In this document: positions 9,033 to 18,820 of the stretch, in pieces
Layout of the letters: every line of letters begins with the position of its first letter
Position numbering within the stretch: the first letter of the stretch is position 1
From: Streptomyces brasiliensis
GTDB lineage: Bacteria; Actinomycetota; Actinomycetes; Streptomycetales; Streptomycetaceae
Direction: 5' to 3'
Assembly (NCBI RefSeq): GCF_014647875.1
Contig: NZ_BMQA01000005.1
Location: forward strand, 124,001-188,000
DNA length: 64,000 nt
Made by a program: the position numbers and the translations under genes
The notes under the pieces: model-generated
Databases searched by the model: none
Told to the model about the DNA's origin: nothing
The model's input: the letters and a program-made list of their open reading frames with translations, nothing else

Positions 9033-10844
9033 GTGATGAGTAGGGGCGGACGCCACGTATACGGCGCACTCTCCGTGCTCGCGGCCGGAGCTCTTGTGCT
9101 CACCGGTTGCAGCAAGGGCGGCAGCGACAGCGGCACCAACGACAAGAAGGACCAGGAGAACGCCAAGCGCCAGCAGTCGTCGATCAAGTTCGGCAACGCC
9201 GCGGACTCCACGGGCCCGGCCGCGGAGGTCCCGGGCGCCAAGAGCGGCGGCACCCTCGAGGTGCTGCAGCGCGACAGCTACGCGCACCTCGACCCGGCCC
9301 AGATCTATGTCTCCGACGAGGGCTCGCTCGCGAACCTGATCCACAGAGGCCTGACGGGCTACAAGGCGACCAGCAACGACGGCTCCCAGCACGAGGTCGT
9401 CGGCGACCTCGCCACCGACTCCGGTACCACCACGGACGGCGGCAAGACCTGGAAGTACACCCTGAAGGACGGCATCAAGTTCGCCGACGGGACGCCGATC
9501 ACGGCCAAGGACGTCCGGCACACCTTCGAGCGGATGTTCGCTCCCTTCATCAACCAGGGACCGGCGTACATCCAGCAGTGGCTGGCCGACACCCCGGGCG
9601 CGGACTACCGCAAGCTCCTCAAGGACGGCCCCTACAAGGGCAAGCACCTGCCCGACTCGGTCCTCGAGACGCCGGACGACAAGACGATCGTCTTCCACTT
9701 CAAGACGGCCCACCCCGACCTGCCGTACGCGCTCGCCATGGCGGGTTACGCGGTGGTGTCCGAGAAGGGCGACACCAAGGAGCGCTACGACAAGGCGCCC
9801 GTGACGTCCGGCCCGTACAAGGTCCAGTCGTTCAAGTCGGGCAAGTCGATGGTGCTCGTCAAGAACCCGAACTGGGACGCGAAGACGGACCCGATCCGCC
9901 ACCAGTACGTGGACCAGATGAACTTCACGTTCAACCAGCAGTTCGAGACGTCCACCAAGGCCCTGCTCGCGGACAGTGGCGCGGACCAGGCCGGCGTCAG
10001 CTTCAACAACCAGGTGGACGCGGGCAACCTGTCCAACGTCCTCAAGGACCCGAAGCTCAAGTCCCGTGTCGTCTCCGGCTACCAGTCGTACGTCGGCCAG
10101 ATGAACATCAACATGAAGCACCCGGCGATGCAGGACAAGAAGGTGCGCGAGGCCATCGCCTACGCCCTTCCCATCACGCCGTTCGTCCGTGCCTACGGCG
10201 GCACCGACGCGATGGAGGTCGCCGGCGGTCTGATCTCCCCGACCGTCTCCGGCTACGACGCCTCCTTCGACCCGTTCGGCAAGAAGAAGAAGCCGGCCGG
10301 TGACCCGGAGAAGGCCAAGGCCCTCCTCAAGGAGGCCGGCAAGCTCAACATGAAGCTGACCTTCGGCTACATCAACACCCCCGAGGGCCAGCAGTACTCC
10401 ACCGCGATGGCGGCAGGCCTGAAGAAGGCCGGCTTCGACGTCCAGCGCCAGGAGATCCCGGCCGAGACCTACTACGACCAGGTCAGCAAGCTCGACAACA
10501 ACTACGACATCTTCCACACCGCGTGGGGTGCCGACTGGCCGTCCGCCTCGACCGTGATCCCGCCGCTGTACGACGGCCGCGTGATCGCCGACGGCGCGCA
10601 GAACTACTCGCAGATCAACGACTCGAAGCTCAACAGCGAGATCGACCGCGTCAACCAGATCACCGACCCGGTCAAGTCCGCGGCCGAGTGGGAGAAGCTC
10701 GACCAGTACATCGTGAAGGACCTCGTCAACGTCGTCCCGACCGCGTACTACAAGCAGAGCCAGATCGCCGGATCCAAGGTCGGCGGCCTCGTCTACGACG
10801 ACGTGATCGGCGGCATCGACCCGCGTCGTCTGTTCATCAAGTAA
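9033..10844 (+). CDS. bldKB: BldK oligopeptide-binding lipoprotein
   Basis: A 603-residue SBP_bac_5 lipoprotein, the extracellular receptor of the BldK system. The signal peptide ends LVLTGC with C26 lipidated, followed by a Ser/Gly/Lys-rich tether and the peptide-binding domain (SGGTLEVLQRDSYAHLDPAQ marks its start). It lies 95 bases after bldKA and 90 before bldKC. Two starts are possible, GTG 9033 and ATG 9036; GGTAGGAA at 9019-9026 is spaced acceptably for either. The mature protein is closely similar, from its first domain motif onward, to the minus-strand lipoprotein at 18821-20581. Confidence 0.92.
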   Translation: MMSRGGRHVYGALSVLAAGALVLTGCSKGGSDSGTNDKKDQENAKRQQSSIKFGNAADSTGPAAEVPGAKSGGTLEVLQRDSYAHLDPAQIYVSDEGSLANLIHRGLTGYKATSNDGSQHEVVGDLATDSGTTTDGGKTWKYTLKDGIKFADGTPITAKDVRHTFERMFAPFINQGPAYIQQWLADTPGADYRKLLKDGPYKGKHLPDSVLETPDDKTIVFHFKTAHPDLPYALAMAGYAVVSEKGDTKERYDKAPVTSGPYKVQSFKSGKSMVLVKNPNWDAKTDPIRHQYVDQMNFTFNQQFETSTKALLADSGADQAGVSFNNQVDAGNLSNVLKDPKLKSRVVSGYQSYVGQMNINMKHPAMQDKKVREAIAYALPITPFVRAYGGTDAMEVAGGLISPTVSGYDASFDPFGKKKKPAGDPEKAKALLKEAGKLNMKLTFGYINTPEGQQYSTAMAAGLKKAGFDVQRQEIPAETYYDQVSKLDNNYDIFHTAWGADWPSASTVIPPLYDGRVIADGAQNYSQINDSKLNSEIDRVNQITDPVKSAAEWEKLDQYIVKDLVNVVPTAYYKQSQIAGSKVGGLVYDDVIGGIDPRRLFIK

Positions 10845-10934
10845 CCGTCCCCAGCCGGTACCCGGTGCGTGCGTCCTGCGAGGCGCCGCACCGGGTACGG
10901 TGCGGCTAGCCGACGCCAGAGAGCTGCCCCTGTC

Positions 10935-11915
10935 ATGCTGCGCTTCCTCGTCCGCCGGTTCCTCGGTGCCGTCGTCATTCTCTTCCTGCTGAGCATCGTC
11001 ACCTTCGTGCTGTTCTTCGGGGTGCCCCGCGACCCGGCGCTGCTGATGTGCGGGAAGACCTGCAACCCGGACAGCATCGCGAACATTCACCATGTGCTCG
11101 GACTCGACAAGTCGATCCCCGAGCAGTACTGGATCTTCCTGCACAACCTCGTCCTGGGCAGCGACGGCTTCGCCCAGGGTCCCTGCCCCGCCCCCTGCTT
11201 CGGGTACTCGTACCACTCGAACGAGCAGGTCTGGGGCACTCTGATCGACCGTCTGCCCACCACCGTCTCGCTCACCATCGGCGGTGCGGTCTGCTTCCTG
11301 ATCGTCGGCCTCGGCACCGGGCTGCTCGCCGCCTGGCGGCGCGGCACGCTGATCGACAAGACGGCCACCGCCGGGGCGATGGTGCTCAGTTCGATGCAGA
11401 TCTACTTCCTCGGCCCGCTGGCACTGGCGATCCTCGTCTACCAGACCCACTGGTTCGAGAAACCGGCCTACAACGAGTTCACCGCCAACCCGGCCTCCTG
11501 GTTCGCGGGCCTGATCATCCCGTGGGTCGTCCTCTCCACCATCTTCGCCGCGCAGTACACCCGTATGTCCCGCTCGGCGATGATCGAACAGCTCCAGGAG
11601 GAGCACGTCCGGACCGCGCGCGCCAAGGGCATGTCCCGGCGGTACGTCTTCTTCCGCTACGCCTGGCGCGGCTCGCTGATCCCCATCGTCACCATCTTCG
11701 GCATCGACCTCGGGTCCCTGCTCGGCGGCGCCATCATCACCGAGTACACCTTCGGCCTGCCGGGGCTCGGCAACCTGGCGGTCCAGTCCGTCTTCTTCAG
11801 CGACCTGCCGCTGCTGCTCGGCGTGATGCTGTTCTCCGCGACCATGATCCTGCTGTTCAACATCATCGTCGACGCGTGCTACGCCTTCATCGACCCGCGC
11901 GTACGGCTGGCCTAG
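10935..11915 (+). CDS. bldKC: BldK oligopeptide importer permease (DppB/OppB type)
   Basis: A 326-residue permease with helix 1 at about 9-29, then a large extracytoplasmic segment and five further helices. The EAA loop reads EEHVRTARAKGMSRRYVFFR. The external segment carries two cysteine pairs, CGKTC and CPAPC, that are matched in the paralogous permease at 17744-18724 but not both present in the third system. The ATG 10935 (MLRFLVRRFLGAV) is chosen because DppB proteins begin with such an Arg-flanked helix; the frame is open further upstream. The stop overlaps the RBS of bldKD. Confidence 0.92.
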   Translation: MLRFLVRRFLGAVVILFLLSIVTFVLFFGVPRDPALLMCGKTCNPDSIANIHHVLGLDKSIPEQYWIFLHNLVLGSDGFAQGPCPAPCFGYSYHSNEQVWGTLIDRLPTTVSLTIGGAVCFLIVGLGTGLLAAWRRGTLIDKTATAGAMVLSSMQIYFLGPLALAILVYQTHWFEKPAYNEFTANPASWFAGLIIPWVVLSTIFAAQYTRMSRSAMIEQLQEEHVRTARAKGMSRRYVFFRYAWRGSLIPIVTIFGIDLGSLLGGAIITEYTFGLPGLGNLAVQSVFFSDLPLLLGVMLFSATMILLFNIIVDACYAFIDPRVRLA

Positions 11916-11923
11916 GAGCACCT

Positions 11924-12988
11924 GTGACCACTCTGACCAAGGAAGCCGGTACTCCTTCCCCGGCCGGTGCGGGCACCCTGCTCTCGGTGCGGGACCTGCA
12001 CGTCAGCTTCAAGACCGAGGACGGCATCGTCAAAGCCGTCAACGGGCTCTCCTTCGATCTCCAGCGGGGCAGGACCCTCGGCATCGTGGGCGAGTCGGGA
12101 TCCGGCAAGTCGGTCACCAACCTGACCGTCCTAGGCCTGCACAACCCCCAGTTCACCACCGTCGAGGGCGAGATCCTGCTCGAAGGGCAGGAGCTCACGA
12201 CCGCCCGGGAGTCGGAACTGGAGAAGCTGCGCGGCAACAAGGTCGCCATGATCTTCCAGGACCCGCTGACCGCGCTGTCGCCGTACTACACGGTGGGCCG
12301 GCAGATCGCCGAGCCGTACATGAAGCACAACGGCGCCTCCAAGCGGGCCGCCTGGGACCGTGCGGTGGAGATGCTCGGCAAGGTCGGCATCCCCAACCCC
12401 AAGGAGCGTGCCAAGGACTACCCGCACCAGTTCTCCGGCGGTATGCGCCAGCGCGCGATGATCGCGATGGCGCTGGTGTGCGACCCGGACCTGCTGATCG
12501 CGGACGAGCCGACCACGGCCCTCGACGTGACCGTGCAGGCCCAGATCCTCGACCTCCTGAAGGACCTGCAGCAGGAGTTCGGGACCGGCATCATCTTCAT
12601 CACGCACGACCTCGGCGTGATCGCCGACATGGCCGACGACATCATGGTGATGTACGCGGGCGGCGCGGTGGAGCGGGGCACGGTCGACGAGGTGCTGCGC
12701 TCGCCCCAGCACCCGTACACCTGGGGCCTGTTGAACTCGATGCCGCGGCTCGACGCCGACCTGGACGCCCCGCTGGAGCCGATCCCCGGCGCCCCGCCGT
12801 CGCTCCTCACGCCTCCGTCCGGCTGCCCCTTCCACCCGCGGTGCACCTTCCAGGACCGCGTGGAGTTCCGGGACCGCTGTGTCGACGTACGGCCGCTGCT
12901 CGGTCCCGACCGGGGCTCGGCGTGCCACCTCACGGCGGAGCAGAAGCGGACCATCTTCATCGAAGAGATCAAGCCCCGTCTGGGCTAG
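11924..12988 (+). CDS. bldKD: BldK oligopeptide importer ATPase (DppD/OppD type)
   Basis: A 354-residue ABC ATPase energising peptide uptake. Walker A GESGSGKS lies at about 56-63, the signature FSGGMRQR at about 170, Walker B with [12 protein letters not shown] at about 187-198, and a C-terminal oligo_HPY region has the cysteines typical of this subfamily (GCPFHPRC, C in FRDRC, SACHL). It begins with GTG 11924, preceded by AGGAG that overlaps the stop of bldKC, so translation is coupled. It functions as a heterodimer with BldKE. Confidence 0.93.
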   Translation: MTTLTKEAGTPSPAGAGTLLSVRDLHVSFKTEDGIVKAVNGLSFDLQRGRTLGIVGESGSGKSVTNLTVLGLHNPQFTTVEGEILLEGQELTTARESELEKLRGNKVAMIFQDPLTALSPYYTVGRQIAEPYMKHNGASKRAAWDRAVEMLGKVGIPNPKERAKDYPHQFSGGMRQRAMIAMALVCDPDLLIADEPTTALDVTVQAQILDLLKDLQQEFGTGIIFITHDLGVIADMADDIMVMYAGGAVERGTVDEVLRSPQHPYTWGLLNSMPRLDADLDAPLEPIPGAPPSLLTPPSGCPFHPRCTFQDRVEFRDRCVDVRPLLGPDRGSACHLTAEQKRTIFIEEIKPRLG

Positions 12989-12999
12989 GAGGACACGTC

Positions 13000-14118
13000 A
13001 TGAAAGAGGACCTGGTCCTCCCCAGCCCGCGTGAGACGGCCGAAGGGGCGGCGCGCGAACCGCTCCTGGACGTCTCCGGGCTGACCAAGCACTTCCCGGT
13101 CAAGGGCGGTTTCCCGATCCGGCGGACGGTGGGTCACGTCCAGGCCGTGGACGGCGTCGACCTGACCGTGCACGTGGGCGAGAGCTTCGGCCTGGTGGGG
13201 GAGTCGGGCTGCGGCAAGTCGACGACCGGCCGGCTGATCACGCGCCTGCTCGAGCCGACGAGCGGGACGATCTCGTACCGCGGCCAGGACATCAGCCGTG
13301 CCTCGCGCAAGGAGCTGGCGCCGATCCGCTCCGAGATCCAGATGATCTTCCAGGACCCGTACTCGTCGCTGAACCCGCGGCAGACGGTCGGCAAGATCAT
13401 CTCGAACCCGATGGAGATCAACGGGATCGAGCCCGAGGGCGGCCGCGAGAAGCGGGTGCGCGAGCTGCTGGAGATCGTCGGCCTGAACCCGGAGCACTTC
13501 AACCGCTTCCCGCACGAGTTCTCCGGCGGCCAGCGCCAGCGCATCGGGGTCGCCCGTGCCCTGGCCCTGGAGCCGAAGCTGATCGTGGCGGACGAGCCGG
13601 TCTCGGCGCTGGACGTCTCGATCCAGGCGCAGGTCGTGAACCTGCTCCAGAAGGTGCAGAAGGAACTCGGCATCGCGTTCCTCTTCATCGCCCACGACCT
13701 CGCGGTGGTACGGCACTTCTCGCAGCGCGTCGCGGTGATGTACCTCGGCAAGATCATCGAAGTGGGCGACCGGGACTCCATCTACACCCGCCCCCGGCAC
13801 CCCTACACCCACGCCCTGCTGTCGGCCGTGCCCGAGGTGAACCTCTCGGACGAAGACACGGGCGGGCGTGAGCGGATCCGTCTCGCCGGTGACGTGCCGT
13901 CGCCGATCTCCCCTCCCTCCGGCTGCCGCTTCCGTACGCGGTGCTGGAAGGCGCAGGACAAGTGCGCCACGGAGGAGCCGCCGCTGATCCAGATCTCCGG
14001 CAACCGCGCCGGCCATCTGACGGCGTGCCACTTCCCGGAGGAGCCGACGATCGAGGCCAGGGACGAGGACATCGTCCTGGACCCGGCGCTGGCGGCGCTG
14101 GAGGAGTCGGAGGACTGA
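13000..14118 (+). CDS. bldKE: BldK oligopeptide importer ATPase (DppF/OppF type)
   Basis: A 372-residue ABC ATPase. Walker [10 protein letters not shown] lies at about 67-75, the signature FSGGQRQR at about 174, and Walker B with [14 protein letters not shown] follows. The C-terminal oligo_HPY segment contains [15 protein letters not shown], with Cys residues typical of DppF. ATG 13000 is preceded by AGGAGG overlapping the bldKD stop. It is almost identical in its first 35 domain residues to the ATPase at 15584-16633, showing that the two operons derive from one duplication. A strong hairpin follows and ends the operon. Confidence 0.93.
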   Translation: MKEDLVLPSPRETAEGAAREPLLDVSGLTKHFPVKGGFPIRRTVGHVQAVDGVDLTVHVGESFGLVGESGCGKSTTGRLITRLLEPTSGTISYRGQDISRASRKELAPIRSEIQMIFQDPYSSLNPRQTVGKIISNPMEINGIEPEGGREKRVRELLEIVGLNPEHFNRFPHEFSGGQRQRIGVARALALEPKLIVADEPVSALDVSIQAQVVNLLQKVQKELGIAFLFIAHDLAVVRHFSQRVAVMYLGKIIEVGDRDSIYTRPRHPYTHALLSAVPEVNLSDEDTGGRERIRLAGDVPSPISPPSGCRFRTRCWKAQDKCATEEPPLIQISGNRAGHLTACHFPEEPTIEARDEDIVLDPALAALEESED

Positions 14119-14125
14119 GACACGA

Positions 14126-14175
14126 CGAACGGCCGGTGTGCCGGGGGCGGTTGACCCCGGCACACCGGCCGTTCG
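14126..14175 (+). terminator. bldK operon terminator hairpin
   Basis: CGAACGGCCGGTGTGCCGGG pairs with CCCGGCACACCGGCCGTTCG, a perfect 20-base stem beginning eight bases after the bldKE stop, with a 10-base loop and no T run. It also lies just beyond the end of the minus-strand methyltransferase gene and may serve both strands. Confidence 0.8.
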
Positions 14176-14200
14176 GGTACGTGGGAACCGGGCTTACTCC

Positions 14201-14953
14201 CTACACACGCGAACTCCCCTTGCCGGCGACGGTGATGATCTCCGGGCCGCGGTCCGTCACGGGCCCGCGCCGCCAATCCCCGTACTGCTCCAGGACCTCG
14301 AACCCGGCCTCGGTGAGAAAGCCGGACAGGGAGTCCGGGTCGAGAAAGCGCAGAGTGGCCCGGCTGACGCGGGGCCGGTTCCATCCGGCACCGTCGAAGG
14401 TCTCGGTGAAGGTCACCCGATCCCCGACGGGCCCGCCGCCCAGCACCTCGTGCCACACGCGTACGGCGGTGCCGTCGGCGCCGGTCACCTCGTGCACGCG
14501 GTCCGGGGTCCAGGTCTCCCAGGCTCGCGCGGCGGGATTCCGGGTCTCGAACACGAATCGCCCGCCGTCCCGGAGCGCGTCCCGCACGGCGCGTAGACAG
14601 CCTCTCAACTCATCGTCATGCAGCAGCACTTGAAAGGCGTGCCCGGTCATCACGACCAGCTCGAACTCCCCGCTCCACAGCCGCGTCCGCAGATCGCCGA
14701 GCACCCACTCGACACCGGGCGCCGCGCACCGCGCCTGCACGAGCATCGCGGCGGCCGGGTCGAGCCCCATCAACCGCCCCCGGTGCCCGTCGTCGTAGGC
14801 CCGCCGCAGCAGCCGTCCGGTACCGCACCCGACGTCCAGTACCGCTCCCGCGGCCATCACCAGATCCAGGTAGAAGTCGTCTCCCGGCCCCCAGGGATTG
14901 AGCCTGTCGTACAGCGCGGCGAGCGAAAGATCGGCGAACGAATGATCGACCAC
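14201..14953 (-). CDS. Class I SAM-dependent methyltransferase
   Basis: About 250 residues with motif I VLDVGCGTGRLL and a motif-II-like FELVVMTGHAFQVL, followed by FVFETRNPAARAWETW, a pattern seen in small-molecule methyltransferases of Streptomyces. The substrate is unknown. The start is uncertain: GTG 14953 (VVDHSFADLSLAALYD), GTG 14971 and an ATG at 15091 are in frame. The last would overlap the divergent VOC gene, and homologues of this type usually begin close to the DHSFAD segment, so 14953 is preferred. It is convergent with bldKE. Confidence 0.75.
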   Translation of the reverse strand: MVDHSFADLSLAALYDRLNPWGPGDDFYLDLVMAAGAVLDVGCGTGRLLRRAYDDGHRGRLMGLDPAAAMLVQARCAAPGVEWVLGDLRTRLWSGEFELVVMTGHAFQVLLHDDELRGCLRAVRDALRDGGRFVFETRNPAARAWETWTPDRVHEVTGADGTAVRVWHEVLGGGPVGDRVTFTETFDGAGWNRPRVSRATLRFLDPDSLSGFLTEAGFEVLEQYGDWRRGPVTDRGPEIITVAGKGSSRV

Positions 14954-15041
14954 CGCGGCAGTGTGCCACACGGATGTGTACGGGACGACGGGATCGGCAG
15001 TTCCGTGGACACCGAAGGAACCCCGGGAAAGGAAAAGGAAG

Positions 15042-15443
15042 TTGCTGCACCACGTCGAGTTGTGGGTACCGGATCTGCGGCGGGCGGTCATGTCGTGGGG
15101 ATGGCTGCTGGAACGCCTTGGCTGGACGCCGTACCAGGAGTGGCCGGCGGGCCGGAGCTGGCGGCTGGGGGAGACGTACCTGGTGGTCGAGGAGTCGCCC
15201 GCACTGAAGGGCGACGGCCACGACCGGTTGCGCCCGGGCCTGAACCACCTGGCCTTCCATGTGCCGACCCGGGCCGAAGCCGACGCTCTCGTCGCCGCGG
15301 CACCGGCACACGGCTGGAGTCCGCTGTTCCCGGACCGGTATCCCCACGCGGGTGGCCCGGACCACTACGCGGCCTACCTGGAGAACGGGGACGGCTTCGA
15401 GGCGGAACTGGTGGCCGCCGAGGGGGTCTTCCCGGGCCGATGA
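15042..15443 (+). CDS. VOC-superfamily (glyoxalase/dioxygenase fold) protein
   Basis: A 133-residue single-domain protein of two beta-alpha-beta-beta-beta units. The opening LHHVELWVPDLRRAVMSWGW and the later NHLAFHVPTRAEADAL and YAAYLENGDGFEAELV are typical of the vicinal-oxygen-chelate fold; H near the N-terminus, H in NHLAF and E near the C-terminus could bind a metal. The start is taken as TTG 15042, immediately preceded by the purine-rich stretch GGAAAGGAAAAGGAAG; an ATG at 14961 would add residues that overlap the divergent methyltransferase. The reaction cannot be told. Confidence 0.75.
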   Translation: MLHHVELWVPDLRRAVMSWGWLLERLGWTPYQEWPAGRSWRLGETYLVVEESPALKGDGHDRLRPGLNHLAFHVPTRAEADALVAAAPAHGWSPLFPDRYPHAGGPDHYAAYLENGDGFEAELVAAEGVFPGR

Positions 15444-15464
15444 CCGATCGCTCCCACGGAGGCC

Positions 15465-15497
15465 AAAGGCCCGCACCGGGGATGGTGCGGGCCTTCG
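15465..15497. terminator. Bidirectional terminator between convergent genes
   Basis: AAGGCCCGCACC pairs perfectly with GGTGCGGGCCTT across GGGGAT, between the VOC gene and the end of the second peptide-transporter operon. The A and T ends of the stem make it usable on both strands. Confidence 0.8.
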
Positions 15498-15583
15498 TTC
15501 CTTGGAACGGGACTTTCGGGGGCTCGGGTCAATGGGCCGGTGAGAGTCCGTTCCGCGAGGGGTGGCTGACGGAAAGGGGTGTG

Positions 15584-16633
15584 TCAGGCCGCCGCCTCGG
15601 TGTTCTTCGCGAGGCGGGGAGCCGGGATCGGGTCCGCCGTCTCGGGGTAGTGGCACGCCGTCAGGTGGCCGGGCTTGTTGCCCTCGGCCTGCACCAGCGG
15701 CGGGGCCTCGGTCGCGCACTTCTCCGTGGCCTTCCAGCAGCGCGTGCGGAAGCGGCAGCCGGTGGGCGGGTTGATGGGGGAGGGCACGTCGCCGACCAGG
15801 CGGATGCGCTCGCGGGCCGGCGCGTCCTCGTCGACCGTGGCCTCCGGCACCGCGGACAGCAGCGCCCGGGTGTAGGGGTGGCGCGGGTTGCCGTACAGGT
15901 CCTCGCGGTCGGCGATCTCGACGATCCTGCCGAGGTACATCACCGCGACACGCTGCGAGAAGTGCCGCACGATCGCCAGGTCGTGGGCGATGAACACGAA
16001 CGCGATGCCGAGTTCCTGCTGCACCTTCTGGAGCAGGTTCACGACCTGCGCCTGGATCGAGACGTCCAGCGCGGAGACCGGCTCGTCCGCCACGATCAGC
16101 TTCGGCTCCAGCGCCAGGGCACGGGCGACCCCGATGCGCTGGCGCTGGCCGCCGGAGAACTCGTGCGGGAAGCGGTTGTAGTGCTCGGGGTTGAGACCGA
16201 CGATCTCCAGCAGCTCGCGCACCCGCTTCTCGCGGCCGCCGGCCGGGTTGATGTCGTTGATCTCCATCGGACCCGAGATGATCTTGCCGACCGTCTGCCG
16301 CGGGTTCAGCGAGGCGTACGGGTCCTGGAAGATCATCTGGATCTCGGACCGCACCGGCGCCAGCTCCCGGCGGCTCGCGTGCGTGATGTCCTGACCGCGG
16401 TAGCGAACCGTTCCGGCCGTCGGCTCCAGCAGGCGCGTGATCAGCCGGCCCGTCGTCGACTTGCCGCAGCCCGACTCACCGACCAGACCCAGGCTCTCGC
16501 CCTCGTTGACCTGGAAGTCCAGCCCGTCCACGGCCTGCACCGCGCCGACGGTCCGCCGGATCGGGAAGCCGCCCTTGATCGGGAAGTGCTTGGTCAGCCC
16601 GGAGACGTCCAGGAGGGGGTTCGTGTTGCTCAT
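15584..16633 (-). CDS. Oligopeptide ABC importer ATPase (DppF type), second operon
   Basis: A 349-residue ATPase beginning MSNTNPLLDVSGLTKHFPIK, with Walker [10 protein letters not shown], the signature FSGGQRQR, Walker [15 protein letters not shown] and an oligo_HPY C-terminus with GCRFRTRCW. Last gene of a minus-strand operon whose order (permease C, lipoprotein, permease B, ATPase D, ATPase F) is exactly that of bldK. The ATG at 16631-16633 is chosen because the preceding in-frame codons overlap the upstream gene. It is a close paralogue of bldKE; whether the two systems share substrates or ATPases is not known. Confidence 0.92.
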   Translation of the reverse strand: MSNTNPLLDVSGLTKHFPIKGGFPIRRTVGAVQAVDGLDFQVNEGESLGLVGESGCGKSTTGRLITRLLEPTAGTVRYRGQDITHASRRELAPVRSEIQMIFQDPYASLNPRQTVGKIISGPMEINDINPAGGREKRVRELLEIVGLNPEHYNRFPHEFSGGQRQRIGVARALALEPKLIVADEPVSALDVSIQAQVVNLLQKVQQELGIAFVFIAHDLAIVRHFSQRVAVMYLGRIVEIADREDLYGNPRHPYTRALLSAVPEATVDEDAPARERIRLVGDVPSPINPPTGCRFRTRCWKATEKCATEAPPLVQAEGNKPGHLTACHYPETADPIPAPRLAKNTEAAA

Positions 16634-16659
16634 GATCGTGAAGTCCCGTCTCGTGTCCG

Positions 16660-17697
16660 TCAGTGGTGCCGGGATCCGGCGAAGTCGGCGAAGAATTCCG
16701 CACGCTGCTCCAGCGTGAGATGGCAGGCCGAGCCGCGCCCGTCCACCACGTCGAGCGCGGGCCGCTCGGTGGAGCACAGCCCGCCCGCGACCTTCTCGGC
16801 GAAGCCGCACCGCGGGTGGAAGCGGCAGCCGGTGGGCGGGTTGAGCAGCGACGGCGGCGCACCCGGGATCGGCGACAGCGGCACGTCGACCGGCCCGTCC
16901 AGGCTCGGCATCGAGCCGAGCAGACCCAGGGTGTAGGGGTGCTGCGGCGCGCCCAGTACCTCACGCTTCGTACCGCGCTCCACGCACCGGCCGCCGTACA
17001 TCACCAGCACGTCGTCCGCGACGTCGGCGATGACACCGAGGTCGTGGGTGATGAAGATGATCGCAGTGCCGAACTCCTGCTGGAGATCCTTGAGCAGGTC
17101 CATGATCTGCGCCTGGACCGTCACGTCGAGGGCCGTCGTTGGTTCGTCCGCGATCAGCAGCTCCGGGTCGCACACCAGCGCCATCGCGATCATCGCGCGC
17201 TGGCGCATACCGCCGGAGAACTGGTGCGGGTAGTCGTCCACCCGGACATCCGGCTGCGGGATCCCGACCCGCCGCAGCATCTCGATCGCCCGCGCCCGGG
17301 CCTCCCGCTTGGAGGCACCGGTGTGCTTGCGGTACGTCTCGGCGATCTGTGTGCCGACCGTGTGGTACGGCGACAGCGAGGCCAGCGCGTCCTGGAAGAT
17401 CATGGACATCTTGTTGCCGCGCAGTCGCTCCAGCTCCCGCTCGGAGGCGCTGAGCAGTTCCTTGCCGTCGAGCAGGATCTCGCCCTCGATCGTGGTCCGG
17501 GCCGGGTCGTGCAGGCCCAGGATCGTCAGGTTGGTCACGGACTTGCCGGAGCCGGACTCGCCGACGATGCCGAGCGTCTGACCCTTGACCAGGTCGAAGC
17601 TGAGCCCGTCGACGGCCTTGACGACGCCGTCCTCGGTGGAGAAGTGGACCTTCAGATCCTTGACGGAGAGGAACGGCTGCTGATCGGTGCTCGTCAC
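16660..17697 (-). CDS. Oligopeptide ABC importer ATPase (DppD type), second operon
   Basis: A 345-residue ATPase starting with GTG at 17697 ([20 protein letters not shown]). Walker A is GESGSGKS, the signature FSGGMRQR, Walker [13 protein letters not shown], and the C-terminal oligo_HPY region has GCRFHPRC and SACHL cysteines. It is highly similar to bldKD over the whole domain. It lies 46 bases downstream of the permease gene and 26 bases upstream of the DppF-type ATPase gene. Confidence 0.92.
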   Translation of the reverse strand: MTSTDQQPFLSVKDLKVHFSTEDGVVKAVDGLSFDLVKGQTLGIVGESGSGKSVTNLTILGLHDPARTTIEGEILLDGKELLSASERELERLRGNKMSMIFQDALASLSPYHTVGTQIAETYRKHTGASKREARARAIEMLRRVGIPQPDVRVDDYPHQFSGGMRQRAMIAMALVCDPELLIADEPTTALDVTVQAQIMDLLKDLQQEFGTAIIFITHDLGVIADVADDVLVMYGGRCVERGTKREVLGAPQHPYTLGLLGSMPSLDGPVDVPLSPIPGAPPSLLNPPTGCRFHPRCGFAEKVAGGLCSTERPALDVVDGRGSACHLTLEQRAEFFADFAGSRHH

Positions 17698-17743
17698 GGT
17701 GACGCTCCTGGGGGTGATGCGGGGGGTAGGGGGTGGGCGGAGG

Positions 17744-18724
17744 TCAGGCGAGCCGGATCCGCGGGTCGATGGAGGCGTAGACGGCGTCCACGATGATGTT
17801 GAAGAACACGATCGCGCCGGCGGACAGCAGGGTCACACCCAGCACCATGGGCAGGTCGCTCTTGTTCACGGCGTCCAGCGCGAGCCGGCCGACGCCCTGG
17901 AGGCTGAAGACGGACTCGGTGATGATCGCGCCGCCGATGAGCGTGGCCAGGTCGATGCCGAAGATGGTGACGATCGGACCCATCGCGCCGCGCCACGCGA
18001 AGCGGAAGAACACGGTGCGCGAGGACATGCCCTTGGCGCGGGCCGTGCGGACGTAGTCCTCGCTGAGCGTCTCGACCATCTGGGAGCGCGTCATACGGGT
18101 GTAGTTGGCGGTCCAGATCAGGGCCAGCACGAGCCAGGGCAGCAGCAGCCCGGAGGCCCACTTGACGGGGTTGTGGGTGAGGGGCGTGTACGACGGGTTG
18201 TCGAGGATGCCGAGCTTCGACACGAGGAAGTACATCGCGATGTAGCCGACGAAGTAGATCTGCAGCGAGGAGGCGATCAGCGAGCCCGAGCTGGCCAGCT
18301 TGTCCTGCCACTTGCCCTGCTTGACCGCGGCGATCATGCCGGCGCCGACACCGAAGATCAGGAAGACGACGGCCGAGCCGAAGGCGAGCGAGAGGGTCAG
18401 CGGGAGCCGGTCCAGGATCGTGCCGAGGACGGGCTCGCGGTTGGCGAACGAGTAGCCCAGGCAGGGCGCGCTGCAGTTGCCGAAGTCGCCGTAGCTGCGC
18501 CCGACGAAGATGCCCTTCAGCCAGTACCAGTACTGGACCGGGACTGGGTGGTCGATGCCCAGGTTGTGCCGGACCTGCTTGAGCATGTCGGGCGTGCAGT
18601 TCTTGCCGCACGACATCATGGCGGGGTCACGCGGGATGGCGTAGAAGAGCCAGAAGGTGACGGCGCTGATGATCAACAGGATGACCAGCGCGCCGAGGAC
18701 TCGGCGGACAAGGAAGCGGAACAT
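17744..18724 (-). CDS. Oligopeptide ABC importer permease (DppB type), second operon
   Basis: A 326-residue permease, the same length as BldKC, starting MFRFLVRRVLGALVIL. It has six predicted helices, the EAA loop EDYVRTARAKGMSSRTVFFR, and an external segment with cysteine pairs CGKNC and CSAPC that mirror CGKTC and CPAPC in BldKC. It stands between the lipoprotein and ATPase genes, as in bldK. Confidence 0.92.
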   Translation of the reverse strand: MFRFLVRRVLGALVILLIISAVTFWLFYAIPRDPAMMSCGKNCTPDMLKQVRHNLGIDHPVPVQYWYWLKGIFVGRSYGDFGNCSAPCLGYSFANREPVLGTILDRLPLTLSLAFGSAVVFLIFGVGAGMIAAVKQGKWQDKLASSGSLIASSLQIYFVGYIAMYFLVSKLGILDNPSYTPLTHNPVKWASGLLLPWLVLALIWTANYTRMTRSQMVETLSEDYVRTARAKGMSSRTVFFRFAWRGAMGPIVTIFGIDLATLIGGAIITESVFSLQGVGRLALDAVNKSDLPMVLGVTLLSAGAIVFFNIIVDAVYASIDPRIRLA

Positions 18725-18820
18725 GGGGCGTGACTTTCCGGACGGGGCGCCGTCGCCGGGGTTAGGGGGTGAGCCGGAGGGGCGGCCGGGTGGTGACCGC
18801 CCCTCCGAGGGCTAGCGCGC

